This document shows, piece after piece, positions 12,900-26,637 of a stretch of 64,000 nucleotides of DNA (its first letter is position 1; each line of letters begins with the position of its first letter). Made by a program: the position numbers and the translations under genes. This stretch comes from Ceratotherium simum simum. Lineage: Eukaryota > Chordata > Mammalia > Perissodactyla > Rhinocerotidae. The stretch is taken from positions 103,658 to 167,657 of the forward strand of contig NW_004454283.1 of assembly GCF_000283155.1 (NCBI RefSeq). The letters run 5' to 3'. A model generated the notes under the pieces. That model was not told the DNA's origin, did not search any database, and saw nothing but the letters and a program-made list of their open reading frames with translations.

Positions 12900-13480
12900 T
12901 GTGGTGGTTTTAAAACACAGGTACACATTCTTTGACATTCTCCCCCTCTGACTTTCTCCCCTTGAGTCTGGGTGGGCTTTTGACCAGTTCTATCAATAAA
13001 GTATGGTGGAAATGATGCTGTGTGACCTTCAATGCTAGGTCATAAAAAGGTCATACAGCTTTTGAAGGCTTGCTGTAAGAACACTTGCTCCCAGAGCCCT
13101 GAGCCACTGTGAAAGAAGTCCAACCATCCTGAGAAGTCTGGCCACCTGTCTGCTATGCTGGAAAGGCCACATGCAGCTGCTCCAGTACACAGTCATACCT
13201 GAGCCTGTCTTTCAGTCTTTCCAGCCCAGGTGCAAGACACATGAAGGAAAAAGCCATCTTGGAAATGGATCTTCCAGCCCTCCAGCTGTCAGAGTTACTG
13301 CCAGTTGTTCAAGTTAGCCCACTTGAAGGCCCAGACCTCTAGAAGCAGAAAAGACCCACTGTACCCTTTCCAAAGGCAAATACATGGCCCACTGACTCTG
13401 TGAGCATAATAGAAGAGTTGTTTTACGTCACTATGTTTTGGTCTGGTTTGCTACACAGCAGTAGATAACCGGCACACCAT
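12900..13480 (+). repeat. LTR-like ancient repeat
   Basis: The 3' part ends 'tttgctacacagcagtagataaccgg', similar in style to MaLR/MLT LTR ends. The internal text ('gacattctccccctctgac', 'gggtgggcttttgacc') is also repeat-like. The family is not assigned with certainty. Confidence 0.45.
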
Positions 13481-13609
13481 TCTCTTCTCTTTTCTGTTCT
13501 TCCAGTCAGATCATTCTTTTTCTCCTAATCCTATGCAGCTGCACGGTTTGTGTTCTCGCCAGCCACAGTGGAAACTTCTCCTAATTCTGTAATGGGGCCT
13601 AAGGGCTAA

Positions 13610-14685
13610 GGGCTAGACTAAGGGCTGTTCTGGACCTAACAAACCTTCAAAGCAAGTCTCAAAAGAATCAAACTCTATCCCAGAACAAAGTCCAAAAATA
13701 TTTAAAGAAATACAAAACAAACAAAACCCAACACCCAAGAATGTAACATGTACAATGTCTGACCTCCAATATAAAATTACCAGGCATGCAAAGAAACAGG
13801 AAAGCACAAGGAGAAAAATTAATCAATAGAAACAGACCCAGAAATGACATAGATGACAGAATTATTTAATAATGGCATGAAGACAACTATTATAAATATA
13901 CTCAGTATATTTATATATACTCCCTCAGAAGGGAGAGGAAAACACGAACATGGTGAAGATAGAAACTGGAGATATTAAGATATCAAAACCAAACTTCTAC
14001 AAATGAAAAACACACTGGATAGGACTGATAGCACATCAGACACTGCAGAAGAAAAAGATGGCAGGAGAAGAAAAAGAGAAGTGAACGAAGAACAGATGGG
14101 GCAGATAGGAAGCAACTAGAAGTACGTTAGATTTAAATTCAACCATATCAATAATCATATTAAATATAAACAGTCTAATATTCCAATTAAAAGGCAGAAA
14201 TTGTCAGATGAGATAAAAAAAAAAAGCAAGACCTATGCTATCTACAAAAAACTCATTTTTAATATAAAGGCTACAGACAGGTAAAAAGTAAAAGAATGGA
14301 GATAGGTGATAGATAGATAGATAGATAGATAGATATAGATAGATAGATAGATATAGATAGATAGATGATAGATGGATAGATAGATAGAACCTCATGCAAT
14401 CACTTTTAAAAAAAGCCGGGTAGCTATACTAATACCACACAAATTAGATTTGAGAACAAGGACTATTACCAGGAATAAAGAGCATTTCATAATCATAAAG
14501 GGGTTAGTTGATCAAGAAAACATAAATATCCTAAATGTTAATGCACCTAAGACGGAGATTTAAAATATGTGAGGCAAAAACTGGTGAACTGAAAGAAGAA
14601 ATAGACAAATCCAGTTATGGCTGGAGGTTTCAACACACCTCTCTCAATAATTGATAGAACAAATAGACAGATAATCAGTGAGGAT
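13610..14685 (+). repeat. LINE-1 (L1M) fragment, sense strand
   Basis: About 13,620-14,080 matches the upstream part of old LINE-1s ('aaacagacccagaaatgac'). About 14,110-14,680 matches the ORF2 region ('gctatactaataccacacaa'). It is broken by frame shifts and by a tetranucleotide microsatellite. Confidence 0.65.
14306..14388. repeat. (GATA)n microsatellite
   Basis: About 80 bp of GATA units with a few ATATAGAT interruptions, inside a LINE-1 fragment. It is likely to be variable between individuals. Confidence 0.9.
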
Positions 14686-14691
14686 ATAGAA

Positions 14692-14880
14692 CAGAGGTCA
14701 GCAAACAGATCAGCCTCATTTTTATAAATAAAGTTTTATTGGAATACAGCCATGCACATCTATTTACATATTGTTGATGCCTGCATTCAGCTGCAATGGC
14801 AGAGTTGAGTCATCATGACAGAGATGGTATGGCCTGCAAGACCAGGCTGGCTGGCCTGAGTCAATTCCAACAGGAGCCAG
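14692..14880 (-). repeat. Short DNA-transposon-like repeat, copy 1
   Basis: It starts 'cagaggtcagcaaac' and then carries 'taaagttttattggaatacagcc' and 'ggcagagttgagtcatc'. The same family occurs four more times in this window (29,632, 31,955, 58,990 and 63,640). The ends resemble inverted CAGGGGTCGGCAAAC termini, which suggests a hAT-type non-autonomous element. Confidence 0.6.
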
Positions 14881-17800
14881 GCAGCCCCCATGCACACACT
14901 CCTCAGACCCAGAGCCTAAAATAATCACCTTGGTCACCAGCCCTACTGTGCACCTGGACTGTGCTCTGCACTCTAGGTATATCATCTTGTTTAATCCTCC
15001 AAACCACCCTGCGTGGGAGGAGTGCTCCATTTTATAGGAGATAAAACCAAGGCTCAGAGAGGTCCCTTACCCAAGGTCACCCACAACAGAGTGACTGGGC
15101 TGGAATTTGAGCCCAGATCTAAGTGATAGGAAAGCCCTTCCACTGGGCTGCATGGCTGTCCTGCCTCTCATTTTCCTACCTCCATCGTCCTGGATCCCAG
15201 GACCAGGATGCCAAGGGAGGACCACACCGCCCCACCCCTCGGTGCCCGAGCCATGGATGCCTGCCTCAGGTGCTGTCCCTGGCCCTCTGCAGAGGCTCTA
15301 CCAAACCCCCTGTGCTGCCCACAAACATGTCATTGGGCGAGAGGGACATATTCCTCCCTCCAGCTTCCTGGAGGAAAAACAAATGTGTAATTGTTGGAAA
15401 TATGTTCCAAAAACCAGATGTCCCTGGAGTCAGCTATGTAAATGTGGGGGACTTTGCCCCAATTCTATTTCCCCTTCCTTAGTGAACAGACCTTTCCTAA
15501 GGAGAATCCCTTAGAAAGACTTGGGGTTGACATCACCCCTCACATGGGCACCAGAGTATATCATGTGACCCATGCCTGGCCAATCAGAGTCACTGTGATT
15601 GGTTCAGGGATGGGTATATAGCCCAATCTGAGCCAATCATCAGTCATCAGTGATTTTTTTTTCCCCTGGAACTAACAGGAAAGGGAAGTTCTCATTCCAC
15701 TGGAATTGCTAAGCTGGTTAATTATGAGCCTCAAGCCGCTGGAACTATCTGACTAGCACAAGGAGAAAGACTCCAGAGAAAGAAGCCAACACAGAGGCCC
15801 TGGAGCCAGCCATTCCTGAAGCTGGTGGAGTTTTCAATTACATAAACCAATAACTTCTCCTTTTTCCTTAAGGCATTAAGTTGAGTTTCTGTCACAAATG
15901 ATCCTGTCGGACACAGTCAATTGTGAAAGCCAAGTCAGGGTTCCATTTGTTTTCCAAGGTGTAAACTTAGCTTCCTTCTCATCAGGTAAGAAAATAAAAT
16001 CTTGCATGTCCCAAACCATCCTTCCAGTCGTTCTGGTGCCCTCCCAGGGCCCTGCCTGACCTTCTTCTGATCTGAACCGCCCCCTCACACACACACAACA
16101 TGGCAGTGCTCCAGCAGCCAGTGCCAGCCCTTTCCTCCTGCCCAAAGGTCCCTCCCACCTTCCTTGATACCCACAGGCTGGCTCTCTGGTCCATCCCCGC
16201 CTGGAGGCCCATGTTCCCTCACAGAGGGACACAAGATCAGGGTGTGGGGCTGAGCAGAAATAGCCTTAGGCTGATGGTCACCAAAATGTGGATCCTTTTC
16301 CCTATCAGTGAAAAACATTTGAGCAAGCACCCCAATATCCATATATTTATTTATAACCTACATATTTTGCAACACAATTTGCATTTTATATATTAATAAA
16401 GCTTCACTAATTCCTTTTTTTTAGATGAACATTTAAATAGAAATCCTCCGATTTTCTTCCCTTCACGCCCTCTTCGGAGACCTCAGGGTCCGGTGGGGGT
16501 GGGGGTGGGGCCATGGCCTGGATTCTCTTTCCCACCCGCAAGTTGTTTTCCAAACTTTCAATATCATAAGTGAAAGTAGGGGCCCTGTTGGGGAGGGCTG
16601 GCTGAATCACCCCATGGAAATATTGGCACCTTGGGCTGGGGGCAGGGTGGGCCTGGTTTCCAGGAAGGCCCTGGGCAGGAAGCCAGGCAGGAAGGGGCTG
16701 GGAGTTTCTGGAAGGGCAGCCTGGAGAGCCCAGCAGGCTAGCCCAGGGCCTCACCACACAGCCCAGCTGGCCTTCCCTTTCAGAGATGGGGAATCCTTGG
16801 CATTCCTGGCACATGCCAGGGCACCTGGGGGAGGGAGGGCAGGAGGGTTCCTGGGCCCAGAACAGGGATGGAGACGGTGGGCTGCTCCTCAAGGGGCCTC
16901 CAGGAGGGGTGGCCACGGACACAAAGGAGAAGGTGGGTGGACTGGGAGGGGCAGTGACTGGGGGCACTGGGGTCTCACGGTGGGCCTGGCCCCATCCCCC
17001 ACGGCCTGTGCTTCAGGCTAGGGGAGGGAGTCAGCCCACTGCAGGAGCTGCACTTTCAGCTGGGAGGGTGCCTGCAGCAGGAGAGGACAGAGAGGAGGGC
17101 CGTGGGCTTTAACTGGTGGTGTCAGGTTGGAAAGATCCCCAGGCACAGAATCCCACTGACAGGTGGGAAGGAGCTGCTCCCCGGGGGTCCCTCTCTCAGA
17201 CTTCTGTGGCCCCCCATGACATCTAGCCCAGGACGTGCCTCCTCCCTAAATTAGTTAGGTTATAGGACAGAAATCCAAAACAAGAGTGGTGTAAACAATT
17301 TAGAAGTTCATTTCTTTCTCACTACCAGTCTGGGCATCAGCCTTTTGGGGCTGATACGGCAGCTCCACGTGTTGGAACCCCGGGCTCTCTCTGCCTTGTT
17401 GCTCCACCGTCCCTGCAGGATGGTCCAGGATGGCCCGTCCCCACAGCCACCTCCCAGGCAGCAGGATGGAGGGAGGACTGAGATTGTTCAGAACCTGTCC
17501 CATGGCGGCACCTAAAGGAAGGGCTGTGGGATGTAACCTTAGAAGGTGGTCACCTGCCTCATTGCAATTTCTATGATGGGGAAAGAGAGGAGAGCTGGTT
17601 ATCAGGGGCAGCTGGCAGTCTACTCCACGTACCTTCAATGCTCGAGCTCACACAGGAACCAAACTTCTTCCACTGGAGTCCCCCAGACAAGCACTTTGCT
17701 GAGTACTGAGAGGAAGCGAGCACGGGGGTCATTACAGGGACACGTGCAGGGTGCAGAAACAGTCCAGGGTCCCCAGCACAGGCCGCTCGGCCCGAGCAAG

Positions 17801-18850
17801 GAAACAACTCCCCAGCAGCCCCGTCGTATGGCCTTTGGCCTCTTGTTCCCTGGCCTGGCCCCCCCATGCCAGCCTCAAGCACAGGATCCCCCGATATAGG
17901 CCTTCGCAGTCTGTCTCCTCTCAGCATCTGAGGCTGGGTGGTTCATTTATTCAGTCATCCATCCATTCATTTATTCAACAGACATTTATTGGGCACCTCC
18001 TATGCCCCAGTTTGCATTCAGAGGTCCTGCCACCTCTAGGTTGGTCCCGCCCCCACTCCACCCCACAGTGACTGGTTCAGGGTAGAAATGCCAGCCCAGC
18101 TGATCCGATTGGGGTGAATATCAGGACTTCAGCAGGCAGTGCCCAAACAAAGATTTGAACCTGGGAGAATAAGGGCCCTGGCATGGCTGGGGGCCATTCT
18201 TTACACTGGGGGGAGAACCTTACTGAGAGTGGACCCAGTGGAGCAGGAAATAGATCCAAGAGACAGGAGAGCCTGGCTCCTGTGATGTTTGAGCCCCTGG
18301 AAGCAAGTGCTAACCCCCAACAGGAATTTCTACGTAAGCCAGGTTGATGCTGGTTTTCTGCTGCCTAAAACCCGAAGCGTGCTGGCTGGTAGAGATAAGG
18401 CACAGAGGACAACCAGGCTTGGGGGTGTCCCCTCAGGCCCATACGTAGGCAGAGACTGTCAAGTCTCTAAATCTTGGATGTCCAGCACACATCCCAGGGA
18501 CCAGGTCTCTGCAGCACAACGACTGATGGGGCCACTGGAAACATCCCACTGGTTTCTGCAGCAACTACGGCAGGTATTTCCCAAACTTTCCTGATGATAA
18601 GAATGATCTGGATGCTTATTAAAAAGCAAATAAACAAGTTTGACTCCTCTCCTGTAATTCGGGCTCAGTAGGTCTGGAGGCAGGGGTCAGAAATCTTGCT
18701 TTTAACAAGTATCCTAAGTGGGATTTGAGAATATCCTTTAGCGTTAAGTACAGTATCTGGTAAAAACAACTGTACTCAATAGATATTTGCTGACTGGATT
18801 TAATTTGCTTATTTCTATTACGTCACTTTGCTTTACAGTGACTTGTGCTT
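14880..18850. other. Intergenic DNA with GC-rich patches, no gene accepted
   Basis: Patches at 15,100-15,480 and 16,450-17,200 are GC-rich and give open frames on both strands. The longest is 186 codons on the minus strand at 16,407-16,967; it is rich in proline and serine, has no known domain, and no splice or poly(A) context I can defend. About 15,540-15,890 looks like an old repeat ('ggccaatcagagtcactgtg'). Confidence 0.45.
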
Positions 18851-19763
18851 TTACATTTTCAGTGAACTTTGTCTGTTTTTTATTGTGAAATTTTTGTTGT
18901 ACATTATTGTTTGTCAGTCACCATATAAGGTAAGTGCATCCCTCCACCCCTTGTGCCCACCCCCCTCCCCCCTAGCCCCTGGTAACCACCAAACAGTTCT
19001 ATCTGTCCGTGTGTTGGTTTATCTTCCACGTATGAGTGAAATCATGCACTGTTTGTCTTTCTCTTTCTGGCTTATTTTGCTTAACATAATACCCTCCAGG
19101 TCCATCCATGTTGTTGCAAATGGGACGATTTTGTCTTTTTTTACGGCTAAGTAGTATTCCGTGGGATATATATACCACATCTTTATTCAGTCATCACTTG
19201 AGGGACACTTGGCTTGCCTCCATGTCTTGGCTATAGTGAACAATGCTGCAATGAACATAGGGGTGCATAAGCCTCTTTGGATTGTTGATTTCAGGTTCGT
19301 TGGGTAGATACCCAGTAGTGGGATAGCTGGATCATAAGGTATTTCTATTTTTAATTTTTTGAGGAATCTCCATACTGTTTTCCATAGAGGCTGCACCAGT
19401 TTGCATTCCCACCAGCAGTAAATTAGGGTTCCCATTTCTCCACAGCCTCTCCAGCATTTGTTGTTTATTGTCTTGGTGATTATAGCCATTCTAACAGGTG
19501 TAAGATGATATCTTAGTGTGGTTTTGATTTGCATTTCCCTGATGATTAGTGATGTTGAGCATCTTTTCATGTGCCTATTGGCCATCTGTATATCTTCTTT
19601 GGAGAAGTGTCTCTTCATTTCCTCTGCCCATTTTTTGATTGGGTTGTTTGTTTTTTTGTTGTTCAGTTGTGTGAGTTCTTTATATATTATGGAGATTAAT
19701 CTCTTGTCTGCTATATGGTTTGCAAATATTTTTTCCCAGCTGGTGGAACTTTGTCTGTTTTAA
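18850..19763 (-). repeat. LINE-1 3' end, relatively young, antisense
   Basis: On the minus strand, 19,187-19,618 encodes an unbroken 143-residue piece of the LINE-1 ORF2 C-terminal region, including '[13 protein letters not shown]' and '[20 protein letters not shown]'. Below it comes 3' untranslated sequence with a C-rich stretch near 18,950. The long open frame points to a younger copy than the other LINE-1s here. It lacks the 5' part, including most of the reverse transcriptase, and cannot move by itself. Confidence 0.85.
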
Positions 19764-20032
19764 AGGGTCATACCACTATGACTTTTTTAAGTATGCTAGC
19801 TCTGCAAATTGTATCAACTTGAGCATTGAATACTGGAATTCAGTACTCATCTTTTATGGTAGAATTCACCTGTAGGTTTCTATATTGGCTACACCTGTCT
19901 TTACTATCACCTTTAAGATCACTTACTGCCTGACCTTGCTGGGGAAACTTTGTTTCATTGACGTAAATGGAATATGTCATCATTTACTGATGATGAGCTG
20001 TGTTTGCAATTTACCCTGGAAGCATACGCTTT

Positions 20033-20235
20033 TTTTTTAATTAATTTATTTTTTTTCCCTCAAAGCCCCTGTAGATAGTTGTATGTCATAGCTGCACATT
20101 CTTCTAGTTGCTGTATGTGGGACACGGCCTCAGCATGGCTGGAGAAGCGGTGCATCGGTGCGCGCCCGGGATCCGAACCCGGGCTGCCAGCAGCAGAGCA
20201 CACGCACTTAGCCGCTAAGCCACGGTGCCGGCCCA
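20033..20235 (-). mobile_element. ERE SINE with target-site duplication
   Basis: It has the tRNA-like head at the right ('ggatccgaacccgggctgcc', ending 'cacggtgccggccc') and a T-rich tail on the left. A 15-bp direct repeat, ggaagcatacgcttt, flanks it at 20,018-20,032 and 20,236-20,250, showing LINE-1-driven insertion. Confidence 0.95.
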
Positions 20236-20250
20236 GGAAGCATACGCTTT

Positions 20251-22740
20251 AATAAAACCATAATATTAAATTTACTTCCTAAATCATTTTATGAAGCTAA
20301 TGTAACATTAATGTCAAAACCTAACAGAGTATTAAAACTCAAACACCATTGACTAATTTCTCCTACAAACACAGATGCAGAATTCTTAAATAAAATACTA
20401 GCAAATCAAATACAGCATTATATTACAATAACAATATATAAATAACCAATAACTCCCAGAAATTCAGAGATGATTTGATCTGAGAAACCATATCAATGGA
20501 ATTAATCATATTAACAGTTGAAAGGAGAAAAATAATCAGATGCTGAAAAGGATTTGAGAAAAATCAACATCCTTTTTTTTAGAGTTTTTTACTAAACTTG
20601 GGATAGAAAGCTACTTTATCAACATCTTGGAATACTTATTTCAAACTAACAGTTTATATGATATTTAATGTCTACCACCTGAGGCATCCTTGTCAAAGTC
20701 CGAGTCAAAAAGAAGGATCCTCACCAGCACCTCTCCTATTTAACATTGTTCTGGAATGTTTAGCCAGTGCCATTAAATTTGAAAAAGAAACAAGCATAGG
20801 CCAGATTATTCTTCTGGTGATTTGATTACTGACCCTAAAGAATCAACCAAAAAAATTTTTTTAAATCATTAAGATAATCATAGAAAATCAATAGTGTTCC
20901 TATAAATTAATAATAACCATAGAAAATGTATTGTAATGATTCCAATCACAATAATAAAAGAAATATAAAATGCTTAGTTAGAAGCACAATATGTTTAAAA
21001 CTCATGGAAACTTTGTTAAAGGAAAAAATTAAATTGAAATAAGTTATATTATGGGTTTTGATCAAAAGACTGAATATTAGAATGTCAATTAGCCCCAAAT
21101 TAATTTAGAAATTTGATGTAATCATCCTGAAATATTATTGGTAGCTTTGGGGGAGAATGGGACTAATGGATTCATTAAAATGTTCATATGGAAAAATAAA
21201 TGGACACAGAATCCAAGAAAATTTTCAGAAAGAATGGGTGTGTGTGTGTGTGTGTGTGTGTGAGTGTGTGTGTATAGTTGTGTAGATATGAAAGCATATT
21301 TCAGAGTTATAATACTTAAAACAATACGGTGCTGGTGAAGCGTAGATGAACAGATGACCAGAATAGAATAGAAAGGTTAGAACAGACCCAAGTCAGGTAA
21401 ATAACACAACATAGTAGTGACATTTCAAATCTGTGGGGGAAAAATAAATGATCTGAAAACGGCGTTCTGTGAGGTCTTGCAAGCTGATGCAGAAAATCCC
21501 CTCCTCGAATCACTATGTTGTATACCTGAAACTAACATAATATTGTTAGGTCAACTATACTTCAATTAAAGTAAAAAGAAAAGCCCCTCCTCTATCCCCT
21601 TCTCCCCATCTCTCGTTGAATGAACACAGCTCCACTTTTATTTGTAATACATACAATGGCTTCTCATGTAAGATTTTGTTTGGGGAAAGCTTTCCACTGT
21701 TTTAACAAGGAGTTTTAAAAACCACAGAAATAGAAGATATTTGATCAAGAGTTATATGGAAAGGAATAAAGTTAAAATTTTATAATGCTGACATAAATTC
21801 CAAAAGGATTATGGACTAAATGTAAAAAATGAACTCATTAAAGAACTTAAAGAAGAGAACGTAGGTAAGTATTTCTATGATCTTGGAGGTGGGCAAAGCC
21901 TTTCTAAGTATTCAAAGTAAAAGATTATAAAAGAAAATATTGATGAGTTTACTTATCTAAAAAATGGAAAAATCTTTATGTCAAAAGCACCAGAAAGATA
22001 ATTAAAACTCAAGCGATAAACTGGATAAAAACATCTGTAATATATTATTTTTAAAGGCTTAAGAATCTAGATGGGATGTTCTTATAATAAGGAAAAACTG
22101 AATAGCCCAGTAGAAAAATTGGCAGGTAATTTGCAAAACAAGAAATTCACATGGCCAATGAGTATGAAGAAGTAGCATAACAAGTAGTTGGAAAAAAGAA
22201 AATACAAATGGATATCCTTTTCTCTTTATCAATTGGCAATAATCAGAAGTAATAAAGGCAGTGTCATCAGTGACACTAGGAAATAAACTCTCATTTATGT
22301 TAAGGGGGAAGGGCAAGTATAAGTTGGAGCAACCATTTTGAAAAGCAATTTGACAACATGTAGCAAAAGGTGTAAATTTATATATCCTTTGATATAGTAA
22401 TGTTACTTTTAAGAATGTAACTTAAGGAAATAGTCATGGTTGTGCACAAAGATATATGTAAAAGGATATTTATTAGAGTATTGTACACAATAAGGAAAAG
22501 TTGGAAGCAAACTATATATCTAACAATAGGGGATTAGTAAACTAAATTGTAGTATGTTCTTATGATGAAATATACTCTGTAATCAATGAAAATAATGCTA
22601 TAAAGGAATATTCAATGACGAAGAAATTTTCACTATCTGTATAAAAATATTAAGTATACTATGATTCCTCAATTTCAAAAATGCATATATATGCCTAGAA
22701 AAAAGACTGGAAGAATGTATACTCAGATCGTTTTGTCTAA
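20251..22740 (+). repeat. LINE-1 (L1M) ORF2 and 3' end, sense strand
   Basis: Degraded ORF2 text runs through, e.g. 'gatgcagaattcttaaataaaatactagc' near 20,380 and 'ttcatatggaaaaataaatgg' near 21,185, followed by 3'-end sequence near 22,500. Many stops. The ERE at 20,033 lies at its left edge. Confidence 0.65.
21238..21275. repeat. (GT)n microsatellite
   Basis: A run of GT dinucleotides with one GA interruption, inside LINE-1-derived sequence. Confidence 0.9.
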
Positions 22741-23234
22741 TTTTGACTGTGAGGCTTTTGGGTGTTTCTTTTTTATATTTTTAATTTTTTGGGGGGGTAT
22801 TTTTCTATGTTTTCCAAAATTTCTTCCACAAACATTTGCTATCGTTTTAATCATGAAAAATAAGCAATTTTTGGAATTGCTTAGATTTGTAAAATTTTAG
22901 CTTCTAATTAAGCCCAAGGCGATTTGGGGTTGAAATTAAGTCTCTAGTTTTATTTCTTTACTTCACTGTGCTCTATTTTTATTATTAACGTTTTCTTCAT
23001 AAAGGGTAGATGGCATTTTAATTTGCTGAGACAAATGTGGAGCAAATCATTTATGTCTGTGTTTACAACTTTGCATTGTATGCTTTTGGAAAAATAAAAA
23101 AAAGGTTTTCATTCTTTTTGTTAGCCCCATAATTACTTTCTGTAGTATTCTGCCATGATAGCAGAAAACTTGAAAATGTAATTAAGTCTCAAGCATAGCA
23201 GGAATTTTTGCTAGAAAAGAGAACCTTAAATATG

Positions 23235-23427
23235 TATTTATTTATTATCCCCCCAAAGCCCCAGTAGATAGTTGTACGTCATAGCTGCACATCCTTCTAG
23301 TTGCTGTATGTGGGACGCAGCCTCAGCATGACCGAAGAGGTGGTGCGTCTGTGCGCGCCCGGGATCCGAACCTGGGCCGCCAGCAGCGGAGTGCGAGCAC
23401 TTAACTGCTAAGCCACGGGGACAGCCC
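23235..23427 (-). mobile_element. ERE SINE with perfect target-site duplication
   Basis: Head at the right, with 'ggatccgaacctgggccgcc' and 'gccacggggacagccc'. A 16-bp direct repeat, gagaaccttaaatatg, flanks it at 23,219-23,234 and 23,428-23,443 without a mismatch. Confidence 0.95.
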
Positions 23428-23443
23428 GAGAACCTTAAATATG

Positions 23444-26221
23444 AAACTCAGTGATCAAGAGAAACTGGGGCTTGAAGGCTGTTCTAAACCTTGACATCTG
23501 AAGGAGAGGGAATAAAACACTGCATCACTTCAAATCTGTGCTGATTATACTAAAAAATATTTATCTTTTTATCATTACTTTGTTACTCGATGTAGCTATT
23601 GTGGTGGTGATTTCCACGTTATTTTTCCCTTGGATAGTTGAGTTTTTCTCATCTTATGTTGCGAAGTCTACCTGTTGCACTGTCTCAGGGAATCCAAGAG
23701 GCACGATTGAATAATCCTGTGCAATTGTAGGGGAGGGGTTAATTTAATCACGGCAGGGACTAGAGTTAGGAGCTTGTCCTCACCAGTGGCTACAGACAAT
23801 TGAGAGACTGTGTAGCTTATGTATGCTCAAATCCCTATGTGTCCAAGTTTCTCTACCTTAACCTTGTCTAGCCAATATGTATGTGCTTCTTCCCTGGTTG
23901 CTGATAGAAACTTATTAGGATTTAATCTTGCCCTGAATCTCAGCCATTGATAAATCTATTTTTGCTGAGATGTGGACCCTGTTCTCCATGCTCCCTGCTA
24001 TTGGCTGGAATCTTTTTCCAAACCAGATGGACCACATTGTTCCATGATATTGTTACCCCTTGACTTCCTGAGTCAAGTGCTGCTATAGACTCCTTGGGTA
24101 TCCACGTAAACCACGTCAAATTCTCTCTCTCCTTGTGAAATCTGTAGCATGGACTGCTGACCATCAGCTTCAGAGCTCACCCTCTAGGCTGAGGCACTTC
24201 CCCTGCCCTGCTTCTGTCTGACTCAGGGAGCATCGCCTTCTCCACCAGCCTCTGTCTAGAGCTGATTCTGCTTGAATTACGACCCCATTTTTTCCAGGAT
24301 ATGGAAATGTGGTTTAAAAAGTAACAATTGGTAAAGGTTTAGAGAGAATTTTCTATCCTTTTCTTTAAAATAAATTATATAATATTTTGTTATGTATAAT
24401 AGAGGTTAAATAAATCTGAGTAGCATTTACCTGATTTGGAAGTGGGGTCAGACTTACCTCATAATCTTTGGGATAAATTCAAGTCTCACTATTTTAGCTC
24501 CTTCGGAGGGCAGAGGGGGAAATAGGTCATTTATAGACAATTTTATTTAATAAAATAACAAGTGTGATAGTTAAATAACTGTTTTAGATAAAGTCTGCAC
24601 TTTTCAATGGACAAATAGATGATGTCAGAGACATATTTATTACACAAATCTATCCTCATATTTTATTTAGTTAGAGGCATTTATAACCCTACCGAAAAAA
24701 ATTGCTATCTTGAAACATTCATAAATAACAAACAAATACCCTTGGGCAAAGAGTCTACCCACATAAATTGATTTCTAAATAAAGATTCAATTTAGATTTA
24801 AAAGTCTTGTATGTACCCAGAGGTATCTATTACATCTGTAATCTCCTGGTGGGGTTCTGGTGCCTGATTCTGCTGTCATCAACTTCTTCTTAGTTTCTGT
24901 CACAGGAAAGAAGCAAATCTTCCAATTAGCACAATTTTTTAATGACCATGTGGTGGAAATCACTGCCACCATATATCACCTTTCTTACGTTGATTTAGTC
25001 TTCTCTTTATCAGTCTTTCTGCTTCTACTGTTTGGAATCACCTAGTTAGCTTTGGGTTATGATACTCCTGAGATAAAATTTAAAAATTGGAATGTTTTTG
25101 CTATTTATCGGGAAATATCATGATAACCTCAGATATTGGTTATATTAAAATTTAAAAATACACAAGTATTATCAAACATTACTTCCAGTTTTGTAGTTAA
25201 CCCTCCAGACCAGTGAGAGTGCAAGCGATGTTGGGAGCATGCTCAGAAGAACAGCACTGGGAGTGAAGGCTTCCACTTAGCCTCACCTCCCTTGCGCGTC
25301 CTGTAGTGGTGAGCCACTGAGATTGCAATGCACGTGGTCAGCCTTTTTGTAGCAGCAGTGCATTCGCATGGGGCACGTTTTCTTCCTCACCCCTTTAACT
25401 TTATCAGGAATGATGACAATATCCTCATGGGCATCTATGCCATTTTTTTTCCTTTGACATCAGCCCCGGAATAGTTGAACTAAATATTTTTCTTACTCAT
25501 AATCATGCATTTCCAACTTATTAACATAACCCACAAGTGCAGCTGTCTCTTTGTCTGCTTGGCTGGGTCTAAGCCCTGCATAAATTTTGACTTAATTTGG
25601 CTTTTTTGCTGACTTCCACAAGAAATTGAATCACACCAGCATATCTTGGGTTTTGTAATTTTGTGGAAGATGGGCAGGGTTTCTGGCAGAAGTCATCTCA
25701 CAGGTCATTTCATTTGGGAAATTCTCATCACGCTTTCTCCTCCTGAGTCTTTCTTCTGCCTGCCTCATTGCCCACCAGGTGTTCCTTTCTGCCCTTTACT
25801 CGTCTCAGCTACTCTTTTTTCCATACCCCATTCTATTCATGTATTTATCACTTAGTAGACAGTCACAATGAACTTGAAGGCAAGGATGTGTCCTCTGGAT
25901 TTGTCTGTTCATGCCTGGAAGAGTAACCAGTACATTGTAGTGAGCTCTCAATAAATATTTGAGGAATAAATAAATAAACAAAAGGTACCATTAATTATGA
26001 AGATTTACTCTTTCTACTTTGCAAGGGAGTAAAGAGTTTATTCTTTGGATTTCTTGCCTTGTTCATCCCTATTATTACCAGTGTTTATGGTAGTAAGGTG
26101 AAATGGAAAAGTGAACCAATTAAAAATGTAAATAGCAAATCTATCATTTTAATTCTGAGGAAGAGAATTCACTCATTTGTTCAGTCAGTCAGTCAATAAT
26201 TTTTGAGATCCTACTATGTGC
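23444..26221. other. AT-rich intergenic DNA, no gene seen
   Basis: No exon, RNA gene or strong repeat is recognised apart from a short L2/MIR-like tail at about 25,935-25,980 ('gagctctcaataaatatttgaggaataaa'). Confidence 0.55.
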
Positions 26222-26637
26222 TGACAAAAAGTCTCTCCTTGACCAAACTTTAGTTAGACTCCTCTGAGTCTGCCTTTTGATTAGGCCTCAACCTTGGTCC
26301 CCATTCTGTCTTTGGTCTGCTCAACCCAGTCTTAGCAAAGAATCCTGCTAAGTCATCCCCCATACCCTTGATATCTGATCGCCCTGGCAGGCCTTCAGCA
26401 AGAATCCTTTTAGGTCAGTTTAGCAAGAATCCCCCTGCCCTTGTTGTCTCCTCTCAGCAATTTTCATCTACTGTCCCCCATGTCCAACATGCTTATTGGC
26501 TATAAATCCCCAGCTGTCTTTGCTATATTTGGAGTTAAGCTCCATCTCTCTCCCCTATTGCAAAATCCCTATTGCAAGAGTCTTGAGGAAGAAGTCTTGT
26601 TGTTTTAACAGACGTCAGATTAATTTTTTCTTTAACA
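26222..26637 (+). repeat. Solitary LTR of an endogenous retrovirus
   Basis: About 416 bp starting TGACAAAAAG and ending TTTAACA, so it has TG...CA ends. It contains a TATA-like 'ggctataaatcccc' at about 26,500 and no viral genes on either side. The flanking tetranucleotides are GTGC and GTGT, a duplication with one mismatch. It appears to have inserted into an older repeat reading 'ctatgtg...tcaggcac'. Style and 4-bp duplication suggest an ERV1-type LTR; the family is not named. Confidence 0.6.

Noticed and set aside
16407..16967. 186-codon minus-strand open frame
   Set aside because: Proline- and serine-rich, no recognisable domain, GC-rich flank with competing frames on the other strand, and no supported splice or poly(A) context.
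19187..19618. 143-codon open frame as a host gene
   Set aside because: The peptide is the C-terminal part of LINE-1 ORF2, on a truncated element.
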